DNA from: Leucobacter sp. OLIS6
Lineage (GTDB): Bacteria; Actinomycetota; Actinomycetes; Actinomycetales; Microbacteriaceae
Direction: 5' to 3'
DNA length: 64,000 nucleotides
NCBI RefSeq assembly: GCF_002752355.1
Contig: NZ_MRAV01000010.1
Span: 86,520-150,519, forward strand
Shown: one piece after another, positions 54,230-61,797 of the stretch
Numbering within the stretch: position 1 is the first letter of the stretch
Layout: the number at the start of each line of letters is the position of its first letter
Made by a program: the position numbers and the translations under genes
The notes under the pieces: model-generated
What the model saw: only the letters and a program-made list of their open reading frames with translations
Databases searched by the model: none
Told to the model about the DNA's origin: nothing

Positions 54230-55788
54230 GGGGCGGGGGTGCGCGGCGCGCGCTCACCGGCCTGCTCGCCGCCGCGTGCGCGATCGCGCTCGCGGGCTGC
54301 TCGCTGCTGCCCGGTCTGGGGGCGCAGGCGCAGCCCGAGCAGAAGTCCGGCAGCCTGCCGCTGCCCGCGAAGCCCGCCGGCACCGTCGAGGGCTTCGGGG
54401 CGCAGCAGCCGAAGTGGCAGAGCTGCGGCAAGGCGCTCGAGTGCGCCGACGTGTACGCGCCGCTCGACTGGGCGAAGCCCGAAGGCGAGCGCATCACGCT
54501 GCGGCTCATCAAGCACCGGGCCACGGGCTCCGACCGTCTCGGCACCCTCTTCATGAACCCGGGCGGCCCGGGCGCATCGGGCGTGGGCCAGGTGACGGGC
54601 AACCTGCAGGGATCCACCTCCGCCGCGCTGCGGGCGCAGTACGACGTCGTGAGCTGGGATCCGCGGGGCGTCAGCGCTTCCTCGCCCGTCCGCTGCCTCA
54701 CCGACCGCGAGACCGACGAGCGGCTGTACGGCCTCGACCCCGAGGCCGATCTGCCCGAGGGCAGCGACGAGTGGATCGCGGCAGCCAACGCCGAGGTGCG
54801 CAAGTACGGCGAGGCCTGCCAGAAGCGCACCGGCGCTCTGCTCGGCCACGTCGACACGGGCTCCACCGTGCAGGACCTCGACATGCTGCGCGCCATCGTC
54901 GGCGACCCGAAGCTCAACTACCTCGGCTACTCGTACGGCACCTACATCGGTGCCCGCTACGCCGACCGATACCCCGAGAAGGTGGGGCGCCTGGTGCTCG
55001 ACGGCGCCATGGACCCGACCGCGAGTCTCTCCGAGGTGGTGTACGCGCAGACCCTCGGCTTCGAGTCGGCGCTGCGCGCCTACGTCGCCGACTGCATCGG
55101 CACGCGCGGCTGCCCGTTCACCGGCAGTGTCGACGCGGGCATGCGCCAGATCGGGCGGGTGCTGCAGCAGGTCGACCGGAAGCCACTGAAGGGCGCCGAC
55201 GGGCGCTGGGTCACGGTCGGCACACTCATCACGGCGATCATCACGCCGCTGTACTCGCAGGACTCCTGGCCCTACCTGACCGACCTGTTCACGCAGGTGC
55301 CGAAGGGCGACGCGACGGTCGCGCTGCAGCTCGCCGACTTCTACAACGACCGCGTCGACGGCAAGTACCAGAGCAACTCGTCCGACGCGTTCTCGGCGAT
55401 CAACTGCCTCGACTACCCGCGCGATCAGGACGCGGCGACCATGCGCCGCGAGGCCGCCGAGCTCGCCGCCGCCGCGCCCACCATGGGCAAGTACCAGGGC
55501 TACAGCGGAGTCTCGTGCGGCGGTTGGCCGTTCGAACCCGTCGGCGATCGCAGCGCGGTGCGCGCGGCCGGTGCGGCGCCGATCATGGTCGTCGGCACCA
55601 CGGGCGACCCGGCGACGCCCTACCGCTGGGCGCAGTCGCTCGCGAAGCAGCTCGAGAGCGGCACGCTCGTCACCTTCACGGGCGAGGGGCACACGGCATA
55701 CGGCACGGGCAACGCGTGCGTCACGCGCACGGTCGACGACTATCTGCTGCGCGGCAGGGTGCCGTCCGCCGACCCGCGGTGCTCCTAG
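54226..55788 (+). CDS. Secreted alpha/beta-hydrolase lipoprotein, tripeptidyl aminopeptidase-like
   Basis: This 520-residue protein has signal peptide and lipobox LAGC (Cys25). The N-terminal half of the fold has LFMNPGGPGASG (oxyanion region) and VVSWDPRGVSAS; the nucleophile is in GYSYGTYIG; the TAP-like C-terminal domain (about 395-520) carries the Asp (GTTGDPATP) and His (GEGHTAYG). Relatives in Streptomyces release tripeptides or hydrolyse proline peptides outside the cell. The start codon overlaps holB. Confidence 0.92.
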   Translation: MRGGGARRALTGLLAAACAIALAGCSLLPGLGAQAQPEQKSGSLPLPAKPAGTVEGFGAQQPKWQSCGKALECADVYAPLDWAKPEGERITLRLIKHRATGSDRLGTLFMNPGGPGASGVGQVTGNLQGSTSAALRAQYDVVSWDPRGVSASSPVRCLTDRETDERLYGLDPEADLPEGSDEWIAAANAEVRKYGEACQKRTGALLGHVDTGSTVQDLDMLRAIVGDPKLNYLGYSYGTYIGARYADRYPEKVGRLVLDGAMDPTASLSEVVYAQTLGFESALRAYVADCIGTRGCPFTGSVDAGMRQIGRVLQQVDRKPLKGADGRWVTVGTLITAIITPLYSQDSWPYLTDLFTQVPKGDATVALQLADFYNDRVDGKYQSNSSDAFSAINCLDYPRDQDAATMRREAAELAAAAPTMGKYQGYSGVSCGGWPFEPVGDRSAVRAAGAAPIMVVGTTGDPATPYRWAQSLAKQLESGTLVTFTGEGHTAYGTGNACVTRTVDDYLLRGRVPSADPRCS

Positions 55789-55889
55789 CCCTGGGCTGCG
55801 GGGCTTCTGGGTGCTGACCCGCAGTGCGGGCTAGGCTCCGGGCCGGGCTGAACCAGGCCTGGTCTGGAGTTGAGCGTGAGCTGGAGCTC

Positions 55890-55975
55890 GGGTGCGCCGG
55901 GCTCGGGGTGCGCCGGGCTTGGGGGTGCGCCGGGCCTGGAGGGGCGCCGGGCTTGGGGTGCGCCGGGACTGAGGT
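55890..55975. repeat. Five-unit tandem array of GGTGCGCCGGGCTTGG-like units
   Basis: Five imperfect units of 16-18 bp share GCGCCGGG and vary in the following 4-6 bases. It starts about 100 bp after the hydrolase stop codon. Confidence 0.75.
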
Positions 55976-56005
55976 GAGCCGCGCGTGGGCTGCGCAAGCG
56001 TGACC

Positions 56006-56053
56006 TTGGGCTTGGGCTTGACCTTGACCTTGACCTTGACCTTAGGCTTGGGC
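56006..56053. repeat. Hexanucleotide array (TTGGGC)2(TTGACC)4(TTAGGC)(TTGGGC)
   Basis: Eight contiguous hexamers of the form TTRRSC are followed by GGGGCCGGGCC repeats. Exact repetition suggests replication slippage and length variation between strains. Confidence 0.85.
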
Positions 56054-56167
56054 GGGGCCGGGCCGGGCGGGGCCGGGCCGGTCCCAGCCCGACGCGGAGC
56101 GGTGGTACGCCGAACGGAGTGCCTGGCTCCCGCCCCGTTGCGTCGCGTTCGCACCTGCGACCTCCTC

Positions 56168-56225
56168 CGAGTGGCGCCGAACCGCGGTTATTCACGCTGG
56201 ATATGCCTGCTTTGGCGCCACTCGA
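56168..56225. repeat. Dispersed palindromic element, copy 3
   Basis: CGAGTGGCGCCGAA (56168-56181) pairs with TTTGGCGCCACTCG (56211-56224), with one G.T wobble, around a 29-nt centre. The variable arm bases are CGCC/GGCG here, against CGGC/GCCG in copy 1, so pairing is kept although the sequence differs. Confidence 0.85.
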
Positions 56226-56471
56226 TGACCTGCCCGCGCGCAAACGCGTGCCTCAGCCTCCGTGGCGGGCGGGATCGGGCGTTGGGTGGCTTGCGAGGGC
56301 CCTGGTCCCGAGAAGGCGCGTCTGACCCGTCGACCCACCACCACCACCACCACCACCAATCCCGAAGGAGTCATCACGAGTGCGCTCACCGATCCCCAGC
56401 CATCCACCGGCTCCGAACCTGCGTCTGTGCGTGCACCCGTGCGAGGGCGAGGTGAACCCGCCTGATTGCTC

Positions 56472-56533
56472 CATCGAGTGGCCCCAAATCAACCTTTCCA
56501 GCAGGGGAAAGGATGATTTGGGGCCACTCGATG
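56472..56533. repeat. Dispersed palindromic element, copy 4
   Basis: The 20-bp arms (56472-56491 and 56514-56533, core CGAGTGGCCCCAAATC) are perfectly complementary. The 22-nt centre itself contains CCTTTCC/GGAAAGG, so the whole 62 bp can fold as one long hairpin. It lies 246 bp from copy 3. Confidence 0.88.
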
Positions 56534-56777
56534 AGCGCGGAGGGGCGAAGACGCGACGGCGGAACAGTGGCGGGCAGGGGACGGCCTGGGTACGGGCGGG
56601 GGACGTGCGAGGTGCACGGGGCGTATGGAGTTGACGGGCCCCTATCATCGCGTCCGCCGCCGTGCCCGACGGGCTCGCCCACCGCGTTCGCCGGACTCGC
56701 CCCTCCCGTGCGGTTGGTATCGGCGCCCCGCCCCGTGATAAGATCTTCGACTGTGTGCTGAGCGAGTCTCGGCCCAC

Positions 56778-56849
56778 GCCGCCTTAGCTCAGGGGTAGAG
56801 CAGTTCCCTCGTAAAGAACAGGTCGTCGGTTCAAATCCGACAGGCGGCT
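56778..56849 (+). tRNA. tRNA-Thr, anticodon CGT
   Basis: The acceptor stem is GCCGCCT/AGGCGGC, D arm GCTC-AGGGGTA-GAGC, anticodon arm GTTCC-CTCGTAA-AGAAC with anticodon CGT (one C-A mismatch next to the loop), and T arm GTCGG-TTCAAAT-CCGAC. It is 72 nt long, the discriminator base is T, and no CCA is encoded. It decodes ACG. Confidence 0.93.
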
Positions 56850-56858
56850 CCGACACAA

Positions 56859-56902
56859 GCGGGTCGGACTGGAAGCAGGTTTCCAGTCCGACCCGCTTTT
56901 TT
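56859..56902 (+). terminator. Intrinsic terminator of tRNA-Thr
   Basis: The 16-bp stem GCGGGTCGGACTGGAA (56859-56874) with its complement (56881-56896) and a 6-nt loop is followed by six T residues: a classical rho-independent terminator. Confidence 0.95.
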
Positions 56903-57005
56903 GCATGTGCACTTCAATCCTCTCTGACCGGTAGCATGTTAGTGTGATGTGCGATGGAAGGCGATACCGCTCGTCGGCGCCAGCACGGCTCGCAGTCGTC
57001 TGCTC

Positions 57006-57046
57006 ACCGTCCGCCGGTCGAGCCATCGGTCTGACCGGCGGACGGT
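57006..57046 (+). promoter_or_regulatory. Hairpin in the leader of the GntR gene
   Basis: The 14-bp perfect stem ACCGTCCGCCGGTC/GACCGGCGGACGGT with a 13-nt loop lies between a promoter-like TAGCATGTTAG (56932-56942) and the start codon at 57114. It may be an attenuator or simply a structured leader. Confidence 0.45.
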
Positions 57047-57113
57047 CGCCGCGTGCCCGTCCGCAAACCTCCCCATTCCGCCGTGCCCTGCCCGCTTCGA
57101 GAACGGATCCCGC

Positions 57114-57950
57114 ATGCCCCGCCCCGCGTCGCCGCCTGCTCCGGTGAAGACCCGCCTGAACCTGAGCGTGGACCTGCTCGGCGATCAGGTCTACTCGCTG
57201 CTCATGGACGACATCGTGCTCGACCGCTACGCGCCCGGCGAGCGCCTCAACCTCGATGCCATCGCGCTCCAGCTCGGCGTCTCCCGCACTCCTGTGCGCG
57301 AAGCGATCCGCCGGCTCGCCGACGAGGGCTTCGTCCAGATATCCCGCAATTCCCGCACGCAGGTCGCCGACTGGAACGACTCCGACATGCAGGAGCGGAT
57401 CCGCGCGCTCGGCCTGCTCGTCGGCAGCATCATCGACCGCGCCCCGAAGGAGCGCATCGCCGTCGCCGTGCGGCTCGCCGGCCTCGGCCCGGGTGAACGC
57501 GCCCGTGTGGACCACGGCACCACCGAACCGACGGGCATTCGCTCCGACCGGGATCCGGCCCTCGGCACCGTCGACGCCTCCGAAGAGAGCGCGCAAGCTG
57601 CGCAAGCGAGCGGGCAAGCTGCGCACACGCACACGCACACGCACACGCACGATCACGATCCCGGCGCCGACTGCGCCCACCGGGATCCGTTCGCGGGGCT
57701 CGCTCGGTTCCTCGACGTCTGCGCGGAGCTGTTCCCCGTCGCGTATCCGCGAGGATCCGGCACCTTCGCCCGCGGTCTCGTGGTGCCGCTCCGTGCGTAC
57801 CTCACCAGGTCCGCGCTCGACCGGCGCGGTTTCGGATCCGCGATCCGGGGATCCGGCCTCGACTGGTGCGCCGCCGAACGGGAACTGCTGCGGGGGCGCA
57901 GCTCGGTGTTCCTCGGATACACGGAGCGACTGCACCGCTCGCTCGACTGA
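57114..57950 (+). CDS. GntR-family regulator with His-rich insertion
   Basis: With ATG 57114 (MPRPASPPAPVK) it is 278 residues; the frame is open to 56949 but that would translate through a hairpin. A FadR/GntR winged helix (about 20-85: LLMDDIVLDRYAPGERLNLDAIALQLGVSRTPVREAIRRLADEGFVQI) is followed by an FCD-like helical region broken by an insertion of about 60 residues containing HTHTHTHTHDHD, encoded by a CACACG-type microsatellite (57619-57645). It precedes an MFS transporter and an M20 amidohydrolase gene on the same strand, which it may control. Confidence 0.82.
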   Translation: MPRPASPPAPVKTRLNLSVDLLGDQVYSLLMDDIVLDRYAPGERLNLDAIALQLGVSRTPVREAIRRLADEGFVQISRNSRTQVADWNDSDMQERIRALGLLVGSIIDRAPKERIAVAVRLAGLGPGERARVDHGTTEPTGIRSDRDPALGTVDASEESAQAAQASGQAAHTHTHTHTHDHDPGADCAHRDPFAGLARFLDVCAELFPVAYPRGSGTFARGLVVPLRAYLTRSALDRRGFGSAIRGSGLDWCAAERELLRGRSSVFLGYTERLHRSLD

Positions 57951-58021
57951 GGCACCCGTGCCCCACGCCCGTGTGCCCCAGCGCTCCCGGGCCCGCGCCA
58001 GCGCGCGCCTACGCTCGCACC

Positions 58022-58057
58022 GGTGCCGGTGCCGGTGCCGGCACCGGCACCGGCACC
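58022..58057. repeat. Perfect 36-bp palindrome, (GGTGCC)3(GGCACC)3
   Basis: Three GGTGCC hexamers are followed directly by three GGCACC hexamers, giving an 18-bp stem with no loop, 72 bp after the GntR stop codon. It may act as that gene's terminator; the repeat origin suggests slippage. Confidence 0.8.
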
Positions 58058-58209
58058 CGCACCCGCACCGAAAGCGCCGCCGGGAGGGGTGACTCGTGAG
58101 GGTGACACCGGCGAACCGCAGCAGGCCCGTTCGGCTAGTTTCCAGATGGGACGCCGCCGTCGGCGAGACCGGCACGGCCAGCCAGCACGGCGAGACCGGC
58201 ACAACCGGC

Positions 58210-58236
58210 CAGCACAACCAGCACAACCAGCACAAC
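58210..58236. repeat. Three CAGCACAAC tandem units upstream of the MFS gene
   Basis: Perfect 9-bp units lie within a longer stretch of GGCACGGCCAGCCAGCAC-like repeats (58167-58252). The MFS frame is open through here (QHNQHNQHN) but I place the start codon downstream at 58303. Confidence 0.7.
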
Positions 58237-58302
58237 CGGACAGCGCAGCCAGCCAGCATCGCACCCCCCCCTCTGCCACCGAAGCCGGAGATTGGATCCA
58301 CC

Positions 58303-59751
58303 GTGAACTCCCCACAGACGGCCGCCCTGCCCCTCGCCGGAGCTCGCGCCCGCACAGTCGTGGGCTTCCTCGTCTTCTGCGAGCTCGCAAGCGGGTTCAC
58401 GCAGGGCTTCACTCCGCCGCTGCTCAAGGACATCGCCGCGCACCTGGCGGTGAGCGATGCCGACATCACCTGGTTCCTCACGGTGCAGAGCCTCTCGGCC
58501 GCCGTGTGCGTGCCGCTGCTCTCGAAGCTCGGCGATCTCTTCGGGCACCGCCGTCTGCTGCGGATCGCGGTGGTGGCGGTGCTGGTCGGCACGATCGTCA
58601 CCGCGCTCGTACCCAGCTATCCGATCGCGCTGATCGGGCGTGTGCTGGTCGGCGCGTTGTCGGTGTGGTTGCCGCTCGAGATCGCGCTGGTGCACACCCG
58701 CATCTCGGGCGATTCGGCGCGGCGCGCGATCGGTTTGCTCGTGACGTTCCTCACGGGCGGTGCGATCCTCGGCACGTTCGCGGCGGGCGGCATCGCGCTG
58801 ATCTCTCCGAGCCTTTCGCTGACGCTGCTCGCGCCGTCCGTGCTGGTGCTCATCGCGGCGTTCGTCGTGTTCCGCCTGGTGCCGGAGTCGCCCGCGCGCA
58901 CCGCGACGAAGGTCGACTACGTCGGGTTCGCGGGCATCGCGGTGTTCATGGTCGCGGCGCTGATCGGCCTGCGAGGCGCGGGAGACACCGGCCTCTTCGC
59001 CCCGGCCGTGGTCGTCCCGCTGCTGATCGCGGCGGCAGTGTTCGTCGGCTGGGTGCTGTGGGAGCTGCGGTCGCCCGCCCCCGCGGTCGACGTGCGGTTG
59101 GTCGCATCCCGTCGCGTCGGGCCCGTCTATCTCGCGGGTCTCTGCTTCGGCATGGTGATGTTCGGCGGACAGGCTCAGATCGCGACGTTCATGGGGTCGA
59201 GCCCGGGCCGCGAGGGCTACGGTTTCGAGGCTACGGCCGGCACGATCTCGCTCGTGATCGGCACGATCACGATCCTCGCGACCGTGGGCGCGGCGCTGTT
59301 CAGCGTGCTCTCGGCGCGCATCGGGATCCGTACGGTGCTGCTCGTCGGCGCGTTCCTGTCGGCTGCGGGCAACTTCCTGGTCTTGCCGCTGCACGGATCG
59401 TTCGGTGGCTATCTGATCGCGTCGGTCGTGCAGGGGCTCGGCTACGGTCTGCTGCTGGGGGCACTGCCGGCCCGGCTCGCCGAGTTGGCGCCCGCCGGAT
59501 CCACGGGCATCGCCGCGGGCATCTACAACTCGTTGCGCACGCTCGGCGGGGCGCTCGCGAGCGCGGTCTTCGCGGCGATGCTGGGTGCGGCGCTCGTGCC
59601 GGGCGCGGAGTTCGCGGGGATCGGCGGATACATCTCGATCTGGGTCTTCTGCGGGGCGGCGTTCGTCGTCTGCTTCGTCGCACTGCTCTTGGTGCCGCGC
59701 GAGACCGCGGCCGAGCGTGCAGCCGCTGCGGATCCCCCTGCGGCACACTGA
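58303..59751 (+). CDS. MFS transporter, DHA2-like multidrug type
   Basis: This 482-residue membrane protein has a run of about 14 hydrophobic segments and the loop-2 motif SKLGDLFGHRRLLRIA, with motif-C-like GGAILGTFAAGG in helix 5. The plan is that of the 14-helix DHA2 family of proton-driven drug or metabolite exporters. I place the start at GTG 58303 (MNSPQTAALPL) after GGAG; the frame extends upstream to 58096 only through tandem repeats. It lies 67 bp before the amidohydrolase gene on the same strand. Confidence 0.87.
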   Translation: MNSPQTAALPLAGARARTVVGFLVFCELASGFTQGFTPPLLKDIAAHLAVSDADITWFLTVQSLSAAVCVPLLSKLGDLFGHRRLLRIAVVAVLVGTIVTALVPSYPIALIGRVLVGALSVWLPLEIALVHTRISGDSARRAIGLLVTFLTGGAILGTFAAGGIALISPSLSLTLLAPSVLVLIAAFVVFRLVPESPARTATKVDYVGFAGIAVFMVAALIGLRGAGDTGLFAPAVVVPLLIAAAVFVGWVLWELRSPAPAVDVRLVASRRVGPVYLAGLCFGMVMFGGQAQIATFMGSSPGREGYGFEATAGTISLVIGTITILATVGAALFSVLSARIGIRTVLLVGAFLSAAGNFLVLPLHGSFGGYLIASVVQGLGYGLLLGALPARLAELAPAGSTGIAAGIYNSLRTLGGALASAVFAAMLGAALVPGAEFAGIGGYISIWVFCGAAFVVCFVALLLVPRETAAERAAAADPPAAH

Positions 59752-59818
59752 ACCCCACCGGGGCGGCTCGGTCCTTCCGCGCACTGCCCCGGCCCCCCCC
59801 CCGTCGAAGGAGACCCTC

Positions 59819-61018
59819 ATGAGTACCCCCGCGTTCGTCGCCGAAGCCGCCGTGATCCTGCCCGAACTGCAGGCGCTGCGTCGCGACCTGCATCGCAGCC
59901 CCGAGCTGGGCCTGCTGCTGCCCGAGACGCAGCGACGGGTGCTGGGGGAGCTGGATCCGCTGGGGCTCGAGATCACCCTCGGCGAGCGGCTGACGTCGAT
60001 CGTGGCAGTGCTGCGCGGCGGGCGACCCGGGCCGACGGTGCTGCTGCGCGGCGACATGGACGCGCTGCCCGTGCTCGAGCAAACCGGTCTCGACTTCGCG
60101 TCGACGAATGGGCGCATGCACGCCTGCGGGCACGATCTGCATACCGCGGGGCTCGTGGGGGCCGCGCGCCTGCTCGCAGCGCACCGGGATCAGCTGGCCG
60201 GCGATGTGGTGTTCATGTTCCAGCCGGGCGAGGAAGGGCACGGCGGCGCGAAGATCATGCTCGAAGAGGGGCTGCTCGCGGCGTCCGGGCAGCGTCCGGT
60301 CGCGGCGTACGGGATCCACGTCGCGCCGGGCCCGTTCGGCGTATTCCTGACCCGGCCGGGAGCGGTCGCGGCGGGCTCGAACGAGCTGAGCATCACGGTG
60401 CGGGGGCGGGGTGGGCACGGCTCGCAGCCGCACCAGGTGCTCGATCCGGTGCCGGTCGCGGCCGAGATCGTGCTCGCGCTGCAGACCTTCGCGACCCGGC
60501 GCTTCGACGTGTTCGACCCGATCGTGCTGTCGGTGACGCAGCTGCAGGGCAGCGAGGCGGTCAACGTGATCCCCGAGTCGGTGACGCTGCGGGCGACAGT
60601 GCGCACGCTGTCCGCGGCGTCCCGGCAGTGCGTGGCCGAGGAGGCGCCGCGGCTGGCGGAGCACATCGCGGCGGCGCACGGTCTGGTCGCCGAGGCGGTG
60701 TTTGAGGAGCAGTACCCGGTGACGATCAACGACCCGGCCGCGGCGGACGAGGCGCTGGCCTGGCTGGATGAGGCGTTCGGGGAATCGCGTGCGCAGACGC
60801 TGCCGAAACCGGGCATGGGCTCCGAGGACTTCTCGTACGTGCTGAACGAGGTGCCCGGCGCGTTCTTGATGCTGGCGACGAGCCCGCCCGGAACGGATCC
60901 GGCGACCGCGGAGTTCAACCACTCGCCGCGTGTGATCTTCGACGACGCCGTGCTGGGGGATCAGGCGGCCGCGCTCGCGACCCTCGCGTGGCGGAAGCTC
61001 AGGTCGCTCGCCGGCTGA
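59819..61018 (+). CDS. M20-family metallo-amidohydrolase (N-acyl amino acid hydrolase-like)
   Basis: This 399-residue enzyme of the M20D/HipO/YxeP-like group shows DLHRSPELGLLLPETQ, LLRGDMDALPV, the metal-binding cluster NGRMHACGHDLHTAG, FQPGEEGHGGAKIMLEEG and a C-terminal PGMGSEDFSYVLNEVPGAFLMLA with the last His ligand in FNHSPRVIFDD. It hydrolyses N-acyl bonds of amino acids, peptides or conjugates. GAAGGAGA precedes ATG 59819. Its substrate may be what the adjacent transporter moves; a link to the acetylated thiols expected from the operon at 2277 is only speculative. Confidence 0.92.
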   Translation: MSTPAFVAEAAVILPELQALRRDLHRSPELGLLLPETQRRVLGELDPLGLEITLGERLTSIVAVLRGGRPGPTVLLRGDMDALPVLEQTGLDFASTNGRMHACGHDLHTAGLVGAARLLAAHRDQLAGDVVFMFQPGEEGHGGAKIMLEEGLLAASGQRPVAAYGIHVAPGPFGVFLTRPGAVAAGSNELSITVRGRGGHGSQPHQVLDPVPVAAEIVLALQTFATRRFDVFDPIVLSVTQLQGSEAVNVIPESVTLRATVRTLSAASRQCVAEEAPRLAEHIAAAHGLVAEAVFEEQYPVTINDPAAADEALAWLDEAFGESRAQTLPKPGMGSEDFSYVLNEVPGAFLMLATSPPGTDPATAEFNHSPRVIFDDAVLGDQAAALATLAWRKLRSLAG

Positions 61019-61079
61019 GGCCGGTCTCGGGCGCGGGCCGCGGCCCCCGCTGCTGCTGGCGCCCGGGCGTCGGCGCGCG

Positions 61080-61352
61080 CTATCGCTCCGAGATCCGCGC
61101 GTTGCCGATCAGGTGCTGCAAGGAGGCGACCCGGTCGAGCACCTCGGCCCGTTCGGGCTCGGTGGCCACGGGTATCTGCGCAAGGTGGGACTGTCCGTCG
61201 GCGCGCACGCTAATCGCGAGGTGCCCGTGTGTGCTCGAGTCCATATCGAGCGAGGTGAGTACCGAGAACGCGGAGGTCCAGATGGTGTCGAGCAACGCTC
61301 GAAGCACCCGTCCTGGTGTGGTGGCGCTGCGATCCCGCACTGCAATGGTCAC
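61080..61352 (-). CDS. Small hypothetical protein (uncertain)
   Basis: This 90-residue frame starts with GTG 61352 and has no convincing Shine-Dalgarno. It reads as a plausible mixed sequence (ISVRADGQSHLAQIPVATEPERAEVLDRVASLQHLIG) rather than low complexity, and codes with ordinary third-position G/C. I recognise no family. It is convergent with the amidohydrolase gene. Confidence 0.35.
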   Translation of the reverse strand: MTIAVRDRSATTPGRVLRALLDTIWTSAFSVLTSLDMDSSTHGHLAISVRADGQSHLAQIPVATEPERAEVLDRVASLQHLIGNARISER

Positions 61353-61797
61353 GCGTGCGAGCGGCCAGGACCCCGCGGTGTGACCGCCCAGTACTCGGTC
61401 GCATGGATATTGCCGAGCGACAGGAGATAGGGGGACCGGGCGGTGGGTGCCGGTTCCGAGCTGTTCATAGGAGGCGCACTACCGAAGCCGGTTCGCACGA
61501 TCGGGTTTCAGCGTGATCGACGGGGCGATCGGGTGAGCGCCTCGGGAACTGCCAGGGGTGTTTCGGAGCGGTTGAACGCGGTCGAGCGCAGCTCCGGTTG
61601 AAAAAGTTTGGAGCGCTGATATTGCTCCTGACCAGGAGTTGATCGGGCCGCGAGTGTGCTGAGGTGCAGCCTGCTGCGTGGTTACTGTTTACGCATAACA
61701 GCTAACATGTTAATCTTTCTGTGTCGGGCCGAACGGACCGACGAAGACTTGCCCCGCAGGCCGGCACGGCGGCCGCGGGAGGCGAAAGGACAGCAAG
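61353..61797. other. Gene-free 445-bp upstream region of reduced GC
   Basis: I see no supported gene. The region is noticeably richer in A/T than its surroundings from about 61590 on and holds two promoter-like pairs (TTGAAA/TATTGC near 61598-61625 and TTTACG/TAATCT at 61688-61716), the short inverted repeat CTCCTgaccAGGAG near 61625, and the palindrome TAACATGTTA (61703-61712). Confidence 0.6.
61688..61716 (+). promoter_or_regulatory. Promoter of the CWB2 surface-protein gene
   Basis: -35 TTTACG (61688-61693), 17-nt spacer, -10 TAATCT (61711-61716), about 80 bp before the start codon. The perfect 10-bp palindrome TAACATGTTA overlaps the start of the -10, a natural operator position. Confidence 0.5.

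Larger units (their letters stand above)
55789..56777. other. Gene-free 989-bp region of repeats and palindromes
   Basis: Open frames exist on both strands but consist of low-complexity repeats (for example KVKVKVKVKPKPKV on the minus strand) and I do not support any as a gene. The region contains a 16-18 bp tandem array (55890-55975), a hexamer array (56006-56053), palindrome copies 3 and 4, a CCA trinucleotide run (about 56337-56359) and a short gene-like remnant (56355-56465). Confidence 0.7.

Noticed and set aside
55831..56154. A 107-codon minus-strand frame with KVKVKVKVKPKPKV
   Set aside because: It is translated hexamer and 16-18 bp array sequence, without a convincing start site; the arrays explain it better.
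55890..56533. CRISPR-like array
   Set aside because: Repeats are contiguous or only two palindromes 246 bp apart, without regular unique spacers and without cas genes nearby.
58096..58302. N-terminal extension of the MFS transporter (QHNQHNQHN...)
   Set aside because: It is tandem-repeat DNA between genes; the transporter's first membrane segment follows shortly after GTG 58303.
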